Source of the DNA: Marvania coccoides | Lineage: Eukaryota; Chlorophyta; Trebouxiophyceae; Chlorellales; Chlorellaceae | DNA: 64,000 bases | Direction of reading: 5' to 3' | Assembly (NCBI GenBank): GCA_963854735.1 | Contig: OY978108.1 | Coordinates: 620,001-684,000 of the forward strand | Part shown: positions 11,164 to 22,793 of the stretch, one piece after another | Layout of the letters: each line of letters starts with the position of its first letter | Position numbering within the stretch: position 1 is the stretch's first letter | Made by a program: the position numbers and the translations under genes | Notes under the pieces: model-generated | What the model was told of the DNA's origin: nothing | The model's input: the letters and a program-made list of their open reading frames with translations, nothing else | The model's database searches: none

Positions 11164-13299
11164 CTAATATTCGCTCTCGGTATCGTAGTAGCTGTTGGGC
11201 AGCCCCAACCAAAACTTGAATCTCTCTAGGTACACAACCCTTTCTTTTTGGGCCGCCCGCTTCTGCTTCTTCGCTGAAGACCGGACCTCTGCCGCCGCTG
11301 CGCGCTCCATCTGCCGCTTCACCAACGTCCTGTACTTTTCTTTGTCCACTTTAGCGCCGATAAGCTCCATCGAGCGCACCGCTTGCATGGCAATCCTGAA
11401 CTCTCCAGTGCGCACGCAGAGGTCCACAAGCTGGTCCATCATCTGCACGTCAGGGGTGCCCCCTGCAGCGTTTAACCGCCGCACCGTCGCCACCGCTGGG
11501 GCCACCAACTTTAGCCGGGAATACCCAGACACAAGCGCGCCAAATGCTGGCACAGGGGGCGGCAACCGCGTTCGCTTGGCAAACTCGCACGCTCGCTGCA
11601 GCATCTTCTCTGCAGCATCCATCTCCCCGGCCCTTGCAAACGCGTCCACCATTGCATTGTAAGCGGTGATGTCCATGGCTGCATTTGAGTCCCTGGAGAG
11701 CGCCTCAAACACAGCCACGGCCTCCGAGACTTGCCCCAGCCGCGCATGCGTCTGCAGCAGCACCGTGTAGGTCAACCCGTCTGGCCGCAGCCCCGCCGCG
11801 CGCAGTCGCCGAAACAGCTCCACCGCCAAGCCTGGATCGTTGGCCTCCACGGCGGCAGACATCAGCGTGTTGAATGTGTCCACCGCTGGGGCCACCTCCT
11901 GGTGGCGCATATCATCCAAAAGCATGAGGGCGAGGCGCAGGGCGTCGAGTTGAGGGCTGGCTGCGTAGCTTCGCAAAAGCGAGTTGTAAGTCACCGCTGA
12001 GGGTTGTTCTCCGGCTGCAATCATCCTCTGCAGCAGCAGGCGTGCCGCCGAGAGGTCTCCCGCTCGGGCATAGCCGTCGATGAGCGTCGTATAAGTGAAA
12101 TACGTCGGTTTGACTCCCAAGGCCCGCATTTCTTCAAAAATTTGCTCGGCGCCCGCGATATCGCCCGCCTGCACGCATCCTTTCATCAGCGAGGTGTAGC
12201 TCCAGGCGTCCAGCTCGATGCCAGCGGCGGTGGCGGCCTTCATGCTTGCCCGCGCCTCTTTCAAATCTCCAGATCGAACATGAGAGTCAATGAGGATGTT
12301 GTACGTCACACAAGAAGGCCTGACGTTGACCGCACGCATACGATCTATCACACCATTCAGGCTGGCGAGGTCTCCGCGCATGGCGTACCCCTTCACCAAA
12401 ATGTTGTACGTCCGTACGTCCAGCACCGCGGAAGTGCTGTTTTGGGCGGCTCTCGTGGTTGCCTCCAGCAGCGACTCTGCCTCTTTGATTCTGTCCACGT
12501 CCACGCACGCCTTCATGCCCGTGCGAAGCGCAGCGGCGTCCAAAATATCGCCCGATACTGCCATCGCCGCCTGAAGCTCCTGCCAGAGCTCATAGGCCAG
12601 CTCAGAGCTCCGGGACCCCCTTCGACGCTGCTTTCCTAGCCCGCTGATGAGTCCGCAGTAGGTGACCTTGTTGGGGGCCATGCCGCCAGCCTCGAGATTG
12701 CGAAAAATTTCAATGGCGGTATCCACGTCACCCAGGGACAGGCAGGCGTTGATCAGGGCTTGAAATGTGTTGTACTGAAGGCCCTGCATACCTAGATCCA
12801 TCATGTGGTAGGCCTGGCGCGCCTCTGCAAACCGCCGCTTGCCGCACAACCCTGCAACAGAGACAATAAAGAAAGGCATTCCCTCCCCTTAAAAAATACT
12901 GAATTTTGAGCTAATTATAAATAAATAAAACTTACTTGAGATGAGCTCGTCGCATATGGCATCTGGCGGCAGCCTGCCTTGCCTGGCCTGAGCAGCAAAC
13001 TGCTTGAAGGCGGCGTCAACTCTCCGCTCCGCCAACAGGTCCTCCACCACGTTTAATCGCTCAAGTCTGGCGCTTTCCGGCTCGGCTACCGTCGTTGCCC
13101 ATAGCTCTCTTGAATCGCCAGCAGAGCCGCGCGCACGAGCGCACAGTTCCTTGGTGGGCTGTCTTGGGACACTTGGCCGGAAGGCAAAAAGTGAAGGCAG
13201 CTTCGTATGCCTCCCGTGGGCTCTGTGGTTTAAAATGTTTGTGGAGCTTAGATTGACGCTGAGCAGGGCCAGGCGCTCGGCCCTTAGTGCGTAAGACAT
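11164..13299 (-). CDS. PPR protein, HCF152-like
   Basis: Two coding exons (13299-12936, 12851-11164, minus; phase-1 join) encode 683 residues. About a dozen pentatricopeptide repeats fill most of the protein. Examples are TYNILIDSHVRSGDLKEA, SYTSLMKGCVQAGDI and TYTTLIDGYARAGDLSAA. The first ~80 residues are Ser/Arg-rich and fit an organelle transit peptide. The C-terminal segment FKFWLGLPNSYYDTESEY recalls the end of plant HCF152, which stabilises processed psbB-petB transcripts in the chloroplast. The PPR call is certain; the HCF152 match rests on my recollection of that tail and needs an alignment. Confidence 0.85.
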
Positions 13300-13889
13300 A
13301 AGTTAAAATCAAACACTGCGACTGAGCCCCATATGGTATGTTTTTCAAAGCGGGGCAAAAACTAAAACGATCAACTGTAAATAATTGTATCTAATAATAA
13401 AAGATTTGATATGTGCTTCGAAAATTTCCACTTGTGGTTCCTCAGCAACCCTCATTGGCCCTCCACCACAGAGGCTTTGAATTTTTCTCGACAGCTGAGG
13501 ACCTGAATGTGCTCAGCCAGTCTGGCTGCACTGTAGCAGGGCATTTCACAGCAGAGCCACGGTCCATGGAGGACTGCTCTTCAATGCGCCTGGCACTTTT
13601 TCTTGCCCCGCCCGCTCTAGGGACAAATAAATAATTGGCTCAGCCACTCACAAATCTCCGATTGAAAGAAATATTAGACCGCCTTTTTTTTATCTCTCTT
13701 CCTTTTCTGCCCAAATCATCTAATTACACATTCAAAATCAAAATACCAAAAACATAACGAGAAAAAAAAATCATCAAAAAGAGAAGGCAGTACATATATA
13801 TCACATGAAATAAGTATTTACATCGTCACCATTAGTTCATCAAATTTGTTTCAAACCTCATCATTAACCACTAATCCATTCCATTCTGC
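13300..13889. other. Intergenic, AT-rich
   Basis: Spacer between the PPR gene start and the APP1-like gene stop. It has weak GC-rich open stretches near 13410-13630 but no domain. TTACA motifs near 13724 and 13817 could be the minus-strand TGTAA signal for the APP1-like gene. Confidence 0.5.
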
Positions 13890-16484
13890 TCAGTGCATCG
13901 GAACTAGGCCGGTGACATCACTCCTCGCATCCTCTCTTTCAGACACATTTGAGGGTGCAGATGCCGTCGGTACCTTCACCAGCGACACTTGAAGATGGGG
14001 CGGCAGCTTGGCGTTGGCAGCTGATAGGTCCTTGTTCAAATGCGTCGCTGCCCTACCGAGGTTCTTCCCAGCACTCCGCTCAGCATACCGCCCCGAAATT
14101 CGCCTAAAATCTGCCGTGGCACACAATATCACCTGATGCAGCCCGTCGTCATCCAATAGTCCCAAATTGAAGGCTTCCACTGCCATGCCGATGTGGGAGC
14201 GGTGGAAATAAATGCGGCGCTGCTTCCACGCGCCCTCCCACGCCTCCTTGTCGCCTCCCGCAGAGCGCACCATGGAAAGGGTCGCGGCAGAAGAAACCAC
14301 TCGGTGGATGAAGCTGGCGATGAGCTGGGAGGGCCGTGGGGAGGCGGCAGTGGCAGCTGCCGCCTGTGCTGCCGAAGAGTACAAAATTTCGGCGCATAGA
14401 ACGTCCCCCTGCCCGTTATCCCCCACAAACACAAAGCATGCTTCGGGGTAGATGGCAGCGTACTCCCTGAACCTGCTCAGTTTTTTCGCCGCTAGTGTTT
14501 GGTAAAGCGCAGCTGTCGCGGTTTTGGGGTTTGGGCCCTGGTCTGGCAGAAGCCATCTGCCAGCTAAGAGCCGATACAGCGCCCTGGGCCCTGAATCCAG
14601 CGACCCCAGCAGCATTGTGGGCGAATTGTCGAGCTCGCCGCGTAGCACTGGCGGCTGAAAGTACTTCCGGTAGCTCTCGCTCTCGGTGTACCCCTTGTAA
14701 GACTCGGGCCGCGCCGACAAAAACACCAGGTTGGAGCCCTCTTGGTGGTGGGCAAACATCGGGGCGCAGGGCCGCAGGTTCTGCGACTCCACAGGGAGCG
14801 AGTCTGCTCGAGGAGAATAGCACTCTGGGAATTGGCTGCGCGCGGTCATCGGGGCTGAGATGTCGCCCCAAAATGAGTTGGAGGTGGTGGGGGAGAAGGG
14901 AGAGACGGGCGGCAAGCCCCCTGTGAAGGAGCTTTCTAGGGGGGGGTACGGGAAGGAACGAGTGGGGCTGGCCTCACGGCCCAGCCTCGCGCTCTGACTG
15001 CGCTCAGAGGACGGCGGCGGCGGGAGAATGGAATCTTCTTCTTGAGACTCGTCCGAGCTGTCGTCGCTGTCGATTCGGGCTGCCATCGTCTGCAGCAGTC
15101 CGGCGTGTTTTCGTGCAAAGCAGCGATCCAAGGCGGTGTACAACGCCAGTGCTCCAGGGTAGTAGCACTTGCGTGGGTACCGCGCGTCCACACCAGCTGG
15201 AAAGGAGTCTCCGGAAGAAAACACAGTGTCATCGATATCCGACAGTACTTTTAAAACGACGCCAGGTGGGGCATTGGGCCCCGAATCCTGCACCGCCGCT
15301 GCCAACGCTGCGCCTTCTTTCAGCAGATGGTCCAGCACCTGCCGTTGCGCGTCTCCCTGCAGGTCGTTGTACACTAATTTATACATCGTGTGGTAATCCC
15401 CGCCGTCATCAATATATGCTTTGAACAAGGTGAGATCCAGGCCGCGGGTCTTCAGGATGACGTCTCGAGCCCACTCCTGCCGTCGGGGGCGGTAACGCAG
15501 GCCCAGCTTCTGCAGGCCGTCCACCAATGCAGACCTGGCGACCGTGGTCAGCAGCGGCATCTTTGCGTACACCAGAAGGTTCATGGTCTCATCGCTGGCA
15601 ACCTCCACGGTGGCGGCCATGTTGACGGCGCACATGATGTAGTTCAGCTCCTGCGGAGCTGAGGAATCCAAGATGGAGTGCAGCTTGCGCTGCAGCCGCT
15701 TAGTTGCCCCAGAGACGCGAGAATACAGCTGCTTGGTACCTGCCGTGTACCCTTTGCCCTGTGTTTTCAGAAGAGAAAAAAAAACGGGGTTTTAGATAAA
15801 ATTGAGCCGAAAATTATAAGTCTTGATTGATTTAATTTGGAAAAGCAGCTGAAATGCAAGTGATTTATTCTATTGCTGGTCCTCTCGGTCTCCTTACCCT
15901 GGTGACTGAAGCCACAATGTCCATAATGCGCTCCGCTTTGCCTTGCGCCTCTGGGGTGCGCGCTGCCGCCCTCAGCCTCTGCGTGGCTTCAATGTTCATC
16001 GGCGTGAGCCCCGACTTTTTCACCACCTCATCTTCCACCACAGACGCTGCCAGCACCTACGAAAAAGGCATACATAGACAAAATAAAAAATAAAAAAGCC
16101 GCAGAGGATGAAAAGCAGCTTTATAATGTGTCGATTTGAGGAGGAGTGATTGGAAAAAACTCACCGCTGACAAAAACACCCACATCATGCCCACGCCCTC
16201 CACATTCTGCAGCCATTTCACCAGCCACAGCCCCACGGCACAGCTGAGGAGGTACCAAAAAGCCCGGCGAGCGGTCCGCCTGCGAGAAACAAAAGCACAG
16301 CGGTGGGTGGAAGGGTGTTCTTGTGGAGCGGGGCTGATACACCGGGCTCGGCCAAGTATCGGGGATCGTGCGAGTCCCAGGCAAAGATAAGGCAATATGT
16401 ACCACAAACTCACGAGAAATGGAGGAATGTCTTTTCGGAAATGACGAACAACAGCAGGCTTCCAACAATAACAAAGGAATACAT
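13890..16484 (-). CDS. APP1-like phosphatidate phosphatase, membrane-anchored
   Basis: Four coding exons (16484-16414, 16279-16165, 16056-15898, 15758-13890, minus) with consistent phases encode 737 residues. The APP1 catalytic domain (formerly DUF2183, HAD-like) is in the last exon. It shows SDIDDTVF with the nucleophile Asp, then VFLSARPESYKG, then KLSRFREYAAIYPE and FVGDNGQGD. The family dephosphorylates phosphatidate to diacylglycerol. Two hydrophobic segments at the N-terminus (YSFVIVGSLLLFVIS, then FWYLLSCAVGLWLVKWL) suggest anchoring to a membrane, which yeast App1 lacks. A Ser-rich insert splits the catalytic region. The start at 16484 is the first in-frame ATG of a short exon and is moderately secure. 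Confidence 0.82.
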
Positions 16485-16728
16485 CCTCTCTGGCTTTACG
16501 ATGCGCGTGAGGCCGAAGCCATAATCAGCGCATACTCGATTTACTTAACCAAAAAAAAAGTTTTCGGAAATGTGCGATCCTAGGCCGTGTTTTGCCGAGA
16601 GAGAGTTTTGGTCCACGCGCACTTTTTGGTCGAAAACGACCGAAAACAGCGTGATCTGCGCCCATGCATGCATATTTTTTGTTGGTTTAGGCCCCAGGAC
16701 CTTTCGCACTACGCAGAAAAGCGCCACC
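16485..16728. promoter_or_regulatory. Divergent spacer: APP1-like / AAMP
   Basis: A 244 bp region between two outward-facing start codons, likely a shared promoter. The AAMP start has a strong context (gccaccatgc). Confidence 0.5.
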
Positions 16729-18053
16729 ATGCCCAACCCTGAGAACGAAGACGAAGCATTTGTGGAAATCAAAGATGGCGAGGTTGCGGACGGCGTTGTG
16801 GTTGCAGACCTCGAAGGCGAAGGCGAAGGTATATTTCACGTATATTTATGCCGTTAACATTGCCATTTAAATTCAAAATGCTTCCTTTTGCTTTGAAAAC
16901 GGCAGGCCCCGCCAGCGACAGCGACGAAGACGGACAGAATGAAGAGGAGGACGGCAATGGCACCGCTGGGGATGGGGAAATGATGCAGGAGGACTTCGAG
17001 GACGACTCCATTCACGCATTTGAAGGCCATTCGGCTGGCGTGTACTCTGCAGCATGGAGCCCCCTTGTTAAGGACTTGGTGGCCACAGGAGGCGGCGACG
17101 ACCTCGCCTTTCTGTGGCGAGCGGGCGAAGACGCCTATATGGAGACCCAGGGCGAGTTCAAGGAGCTCAAGGGGCACACCGACACGGTCAGCTCAATGGG
17201 CTTTAGCGCCGACGGCTCGCTGCTGGCCACCGGCGGCATGGATGGCTGCGTGCGGGTGTGGAACCCCACAGACGGAGCGTTCATTCAGTTGTTGGATGGT
17301 CCTGGCGATGCGGTGGAGTGGGTGCGATGGCACCCCAAGGGAAATGTCATCGTCGCCGGTTCCGCTGATTTTTCAGCGTGGATGTGGATGGCGGCGACGG
17401 GGGCGTTCATGCAGGTGTTTTCAGGGCACTCTGGTCCCGTCACCTGTGGCGGGTTCACCCCAGACGGCAAGCTGGTGGTCACCGGCGGCGGCGAGAACGA
17501 CTGCTCGTTGCGGGTGTGGGACCCCCGCACTGGGGAGTGCAAGGCGGTGGTCCAAGGGGCGCACTTCCATCAGGCAGGTCTCACCTGCCTGGCGCTGCAC
17601 CCCGACTCGAAAATGGTGCTCACGGGCTCAGAGGACGGCACTGCCAAATTTGTGGCGTTGGAAGGAGGCAGAGTGGTGGGGTCTTTGGTTGGTCACGAGG
17701 AGGAGGCCAGCGTGGAAGCGGTTGCGTATGTCACAGGACTGCCGTTGGCAGCTACGGCAGGGCTGGATGGCAAGCTCATTGTGTGGGACGCTGCAACTTT
17801 CACAGCGCGCACGACGTGTCAACACCCCGACGGCATCACCAGGCTGGCCTGCCACCCCAGCCAGCCGCTGTTGTTTACTGGGTGTATGGATGGCTTCGTG
17901 AGGGTGTGGGACGCGCGCACCGGGACCTGCACACACACGTTTAGAGGGCACAGAGAGGCGGTGCAAGATTTGGCGGTGAGCCCTGACGGCGGGATGGTGC
18001 TTAGCGTCAGTGAGGACGGCAGCGCCAGGGTGTTTAGCCTTGCTGCCGAGTAA
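16729..18053 (+). CDS. AAMP: AAMP-like WD40-repeat protein
   Basis: Two coding exons (16729-16828, 16906-18053; phase-1 join) encode 415 residues. An acidic N-terminal region of about 70 residues (EDEAFVEIKDGE, then SDEDGQNEEEDG) precedes seven to eight WD40 repeats. The repeats start with HSAGVYSAAWSPLVKDLVATGGGDDLAFLWR and include ELKGHTDTVSSMGFSADGSLLATGG-type blades. The acidic lead and the GGGDD signature match the angio-associated migratory cell protein family. Yeast Sqt1, a chaperone for ribosomal protein uL16, is a relative. A role in ribosome assembly is therefore the best inference for an alga. Confidence 0.85.
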
Positions 18054-18397
18054 ATGGATTCCTGTATCTGTTTACTCCTTTTTCCTCTTTAGTGAAAGGA
18101 AATGGAGAGGAATGAGCAAATTTCATTCAAATTTCGGGATAAAATGCCAACTGGTGTGAGCACGAACTCTTGTTTTTTGCGTTGAGTAATGTGGTGCTGT
18201 ATAACATGAATTTATCCCATGCCGCTAGTGCCTTTGAAGCTATTTGACCTCCATGGATAATTTCTGCGACTTTGCGGGCACCGCTTCAAGGCAAGCTAAT
18301 TTTGCTGGCAGAGGAACGAAAAACTAGTGCTGGAGTTTTGAATCGCACACTGAGAGCCACTGAGAGCTCAAAACTGCGCATTTTGCTGTCGTGTAGC

Positions 18398-18475
18398 GGG
18401 GGGAGGGGAGGGGGAGGGGGAGGGGGAGGGGGAGGGGGAGGGGGAGGGGGAGGGGGAGGGGGAGGAGCTCAGCTT
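18398..18475. repeat. (AGGGGG)n microsatellite, about 12 units
   Basis: A G-rich tract on the plus strand made of near-perfect gggggA hexamers. Runs of five consecutive G separated by one A should favour G-quadruplex formation. It sits about 600 bp upstream of the VTC2 start codon and 345 bp past the AAMP stop. Confidence 0.95.
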
Positions 18476-18744
18476 TCCACCAAGAATTTGTGTCGCTTAC
18501 CTCCGCACATTTCTGCACCACACCAGGCGCTTTGCGTCCATTACTTATTATTCATACCTTCAATTCCCAAACTTGCTCACGCACCCCCCCGCCGGCTGTT
18601 TTTGGCGCACCACTCATTTTAATCGACGACACGGAGCTCTTTAAAATCAAATCGCTTCGTAGCGCTACGTCTTGGCAATGCTCAATGCTCAAGCATAATT
18701 CAGGAGGCCGAGGCTGTAGACCATCCCTTGGAGGTTCACCCTCT

Positions 18745-18897
18745 GTAAGTCGTATTATTTCCCTCTCGATTGAACAGATTAATGGGCCTAGGGTGCTTTC
18801 TCGTGTTCCGCGTCCCTTGCTACACACGCACGCACAGAATCATTCGTATAATATGCTATGAATAAATAAATATGTACAATGCTGGTCTCCTTTGCAG
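18745..18897 (+). other. Possible 5'-UTR intron of VTC2
   Basis: A gtaagt donor (ctct|gtaagt) and a pyrimidine-rich acceptor (tctcctttgcag) bound 153 bp ahead of an ATG-free leader. Inferred from splice consensus only. Confidence 0.35.
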
Positions 18898-19074
18898 GAT
18901 CTTTTGTGTCTGTCTGGCGGAGGACACTTTTGAAACAATATTTTGTCCACCAGGGCCGTGTTGAATCGCTCCGTACGCAGGAGCTTGCCATCGAATATAT
19001 ACGCAGCAAGAATTACCGCAGCAATAAAACTTTGTACCAATCTCAATTTTTGCTCAACACTGAACAAACCAAAA

Positions 19075-20545
19075 ATGCCGCTGACAATCACGCGCCGCGC
19101 CACCGTGGTCTCCCTCTCCCAGCTCAATGAGCCGGAGGGCCCCACGGGCGGCATCGCCACTGGCGCCACTGTGCCCTCCCCTAACTGCCCCGTGCGTCAG
19201 ATCGCCGGCTCCACCCTCCCGCTCTTCACCTTCCCAGCGGCAGACGGCTACACCGCCAAGCGCATCCGCTCCTTCGGCGACCTTTTTTCCGCCGAGCTGG
19301 GCGTGCCTGACGTGGACGACATGTCTCGTGGCTCCTCCGACGACGACGCCGTCACCCAGGGCTCAGACTCCGGCTCCAGCGCCATTCAAGTCGTGCCGCA
19401 GCGCAGCGTGCTGGACACGCTGATGCTGGCGGAGTGGGAGGAGCGCGCGGAACAGGGCCTGTTTCGCTACGACGTCACCGCCTGCCCCACCCGCATCTTG
19501 TCGGGCTCCTACGGCTTTGTTGCCCAGCTAAATGAGGGGCGGGCCTCTAAGAAACGCCCCACCGAGTTCTGCGTGGACGAGGTCAACCAGCCGTTTGACG
19601 ACTCCAAGTTCAACTTTTGCAAGGCCATGCAGAAGGAGGTGCTGTTCCAGTTTGCGCCCTGCTCCAAGGGGCGGTCCGCCGCGTTCACCCCCTCGGCCTC
19701 TGTCCCTGAATCGCCCAACCTGGTGTTCATCAACGTGTCCCCCATCGAGTACGGCCACGTGCTGCTCGTGCCGCGCGTGCTGGACAATCTCAACCAGCTG
19801 GCCACTCCCGAGACGCTGATGCTGGCGCTGCAGTTCTCGCGCGAAGCCAACAACCCGTACCTGCGTGTGGGATTCAACACCCTGGGTGCGTATGCCACCA
19901 TCAACCACCTGCACTTTCAAGCCTACTATCTGGCCACCCCCATGCCTCTGGAGCGCGCCCCCACTGTGCCGCTCAAGGCCGCCGGCAAACCTGCCCGCCA
20001 GGGCGGAGTGTCCATCAACCAGCTGGCGGGCTACGCGGTGCGCGGGCTGGTGTTTGAGGCCGGGGACTCCCTGGTGGAGCTGGCCAACGTGGTAGGCACC
20101 GCCTGCGAGCGTCTCACCGCCCACAACATCCCTCACAACATGATGATCGTGGATCGCGGCGCCAGGATCTTTCTGGTGCCCAACGCCTTTGCCGAGCGCA
20201 AGGCCACGGGCCAGATTCCCGAAGGTGGGAGAATAGGAAGGGAAATGCTTGGAGGAAAGGGAGAATTTTCAACCGTAATTTTTGTTTTAATTATATTTTT
20301 AATTATCATTATTTTTTAATTATATTTTGTGCCTCCTTTTTTCTGTTGCTGCAGACATCATGGCCTCCCAAGTGGACCCTGCCGTGTTCGAGATCACCGG
20401 CCATATTGTGCTGAAGCGCGAGGAGGACTACGCCGTTGCCGACCAGGAGTGGGCCTGGCGCATGCTGGAGTGTGCTTCCTACACCGTGGAAAAGTTCAAG
20501 GAGGTGGTCAAGATCTGCCTGGACTCGGAGGACATGGAGCTTTGA
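19075..20545 (+). CDS. VTC2: GDP-L-galactose phosphorylase
   Basis: Two coding exons (19075-20224, 20355-20545; phase-1 join) encode 446 residues. VTC2 catalyses the first committed step of ascorbate synthesis in the Smirnoff-Wheeler pathway, phosphorolysis of GDP-L-galactose. The HIT-superfamily active site is NHLHFQAYYL, with H278-x-H280-x-Q282. Flanking conserved blocks are PNLVFINVSPIEYGHVLLVPR, GFNTLGAYATINHLH and HNIPHNMMIV. The C-terminal exon (DPAVFEITGHIVLKR, then WAWRMLECASYTVEKF) is also typical. An Asp/Ser-rich loop after residue 80 is an algal insertion. The start is the first ATG after a long ATG-free leader. The HFQ site replaces the HxHxH of ordinary HIT hydrolases, as expected for this family. 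Confidence 0.96.
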
Positions 20546-21064
20546 TTCAATTTCCATTAATGCAAGTTATCTACTAGGGGTGGGATTTTTTATTATTATT
20601 ATGGCGAAATTTTGGCGATGCCAGCAACGGGCCCGCGACGTGCGTGCCAATTTTGAACGATATCATTTATTCATTCATTTCTTTATTGTTTTTTTGTTTT
20701 GTTTCTCTTTTTGTCTATGTCGATTGAATCCATTGGATTGAATTCAACTAGTTCAGTGGCGAGCTCAAGTTTTTTGAGTCACCGCCTCCCGTTTTTATTG
20801 TGATTGTATCTGGTTTTACTAGTGATTCTTGTCCATTTCGGATTAATTTACATGTATCAATAACCCCCCAAAGAAGAGCCATCAGATAGAAGTGGTGGGG
20901 TGACGACATGAACTATAGCTAACTATAGGTAAAGAAAAGGAAGGAGGTGAAAGACAGCTGGGCCAATATCGGTTGCATGCATTTTGCATTTGTATCTTAA
21001 ATCATTTCATCTGTTTTTAAGAGTGCAATAGTAATAAATAGCAAATAAAGGACGCAATTCTAAT
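20546..21064. other. Intergenic, AT-rich
   Basis: The VTC2 3' region and the BUD22-like gene upstream region. T-rich tracts occur near 20670-20710. No open frame with domain content was seen. Confidence 0.5.
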
Positions 21065-22503
21065 ATGAATTTGAAGAGGCAAATTGGCAGAGGTGGGAAG
21101 ATCTTCAAGAGCAAAAAGCGGCAACGAACGCGGCCTCCAGTGGACATGTCAGTGGTTAACATTGATTTGGCATATGTAGCTTAGCGCCTGATTAACTACC
21201 TTCGATTTGATTGAAACATTTTTTGCAGTGATGAGGTGCTGCGAAAGAAGACGCACGCCCAACTCAAACTTTTGCGCAAGGTAATATCGGTCACGAATTT
21301 AGGATTTATTAGAAACACCCTCAGCTCCATCATATCAATCTTTCATTTATTTTTGCAATTTTTCTCTCCCAGGCGGTGAAGAAGGCCAAACAGTTTGAAA
21401 TCCAAAAGGCCATTCGGCGGTTGAAGCAGGCCAACGTAGACAAAGCCGCCGTCGACGAAGCCCCCGCGGAGGTCGGCAAGCTGGAGGCCGTGCTGGCCTC
21501 TTTGCGCTCTGCCAACGTCGAGCGCCTGGCCGACATAGCAGCAAGCTCAGTGGGAATCACCCCCACTCAGCTGGACTCTGATGAAGAAACGCATCAAGTG
21601 CAGGGCGCTGCCCACCAGGAGACAGCTCAACGCCGCATTTTGGGCTCGAAATGCGTCACAGAGCAGCTCGATGCGATGCTGACGGCACTGGAGGCCATAG
21701 AAGCTGGCGCTCAGAAGCGAAAGCAGCGGAAGGGAGTGCAGGACGTTGCGGTAGCAGATGTTGCTGAAAAGGATGAGGTGCTGGAGGAGGACGAACCTGC
21801 AGCAAAGCGGCTGCGGGAGTCGTCTGAAGAGCCCGAGCCGGATGACGAGGCTGCTGCAGCGCTGGCTAAGTTGTTGGCTGCCAGGAAAACCAGCGGCCAG
21901 GCAAGCTCTGAGGACGAAGGCAGCGATGAGGAGTCCTCTGGGGTGGTGGATAACTCTGACTTGGGCGAATTGGAGGAGGAAGAAGAGGACGGTGGCGGCA
22001 CTAGCAGTGATGCAGCAGAGGCAGCAGAAGGTGCTTTTCGAGCACCTCCTGAGGCCAAAAATGGTACCGCTGGGAATGCAAAAGCGAAAAAGGAGCCAAA
22101 GAAGTCCAAGAACCGGTTGGGGCAGCGCGCCAGGAGGAAACTTGCGGAGCAGGCGCATGGCCGGGGCGCTGTGCATCTGTACGAAGAGGCTGCGAAGAAA
22201 AAGACAACGAAGGGAGGGGATGCAGGGGCAGCAGAAGGAGCGGTGGAGCACCCATCCTGGGCCGCTCGGCGGAACCAGAAAGCGAAGCAGGTCATCAACC
22301 TTGCTGCGCCCACTGGTAGGAAGACCGTGTTTGAGGAGAGCGGTAAAGCTGCTAAGGGCCCTGCTGCGGGTGGAAGCAAGGACGAAGAAGAAGGTCCCCT
22401 GCATCCCTCGTGGGTGCTGAAGAAGAAGCTGGCGGAAAAAGAACGCCACATTCAGCCGGCACAGGGCACGCGGATGGTGTTTGATAGTGACACCGACGAA
22501 TGA
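21065..22503 (+). CDS. BUD22/SRFBP1-like ribosome biogenesis protein
   Basis: Three coding exons (21065-21147, 21229-21280, 21373-22503) with matching phases encode 421 residues. The N-terminal third is a basic helical region (EVLRKKTHAQLKLLRK, then AVKKAKQFEIQKAIRRLKQA). An acidic middle follows. The C-terminus has two HPSW motifs (EHPSWAARRNQK and LHPSWVLKKKLAEKE) and ends in MVFDSDTDE. The LHPSW-then-F(D)SD arrangement is the signature of the BUD22/SRFBP1 C-terminal domain. Yeast Bud22 acts in the nucleolus in 40S subunit maturation. Exon 2 has only 52 nt, and the first join depends on the donor at|gtcagt, which gives a clean frame. Confidence 0.8.
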
Positions 22504-22793
22504 ATGCAATTTCCTTTACAAAGAATTCTCAGGTATTATGTTTTTTAATGACTGGTAATAGCAGTTATGTTCTTTTTGAGTTTCAGTTCTCTCCATTTTT
22601 CTAAGGAGTGCAAAGAAATGGAATGAGGAGGGAGTAGTAGGGAATCTTTAAGAGAAGGGTATGTAAAAAATACGAGCCAATCCGAAGGCTGTGCTTTTCA
22701 AAGCAAGGTAATTGGCAGAAAAAATGAAATATAAAAAATAATGTTATTTTGTTTTATTTTTTTCATGTATTTTTTTTCTAAGATATAATAAAA

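Larger units (their letters stand above)
18054..19074. other. Long spacer and likely VTC2 5' leader
   Basis: A 1 kb stretch between AAMP and VTC2. It contains the G-rich hexamer array (18398-18475) and a possible 5'-UTR intron (18745-18897). From 18898 to the VTC2 start there is no ATG. No gene was recognised. Confidence 0.5.

Noticed and set aside
21547..22509. Minus-strand open frame of 320 codons over the BUD22-like gene
   Set aside because: The plus-strand product has the conserved HPSW motifs; the minus frame does not resemble a protein.
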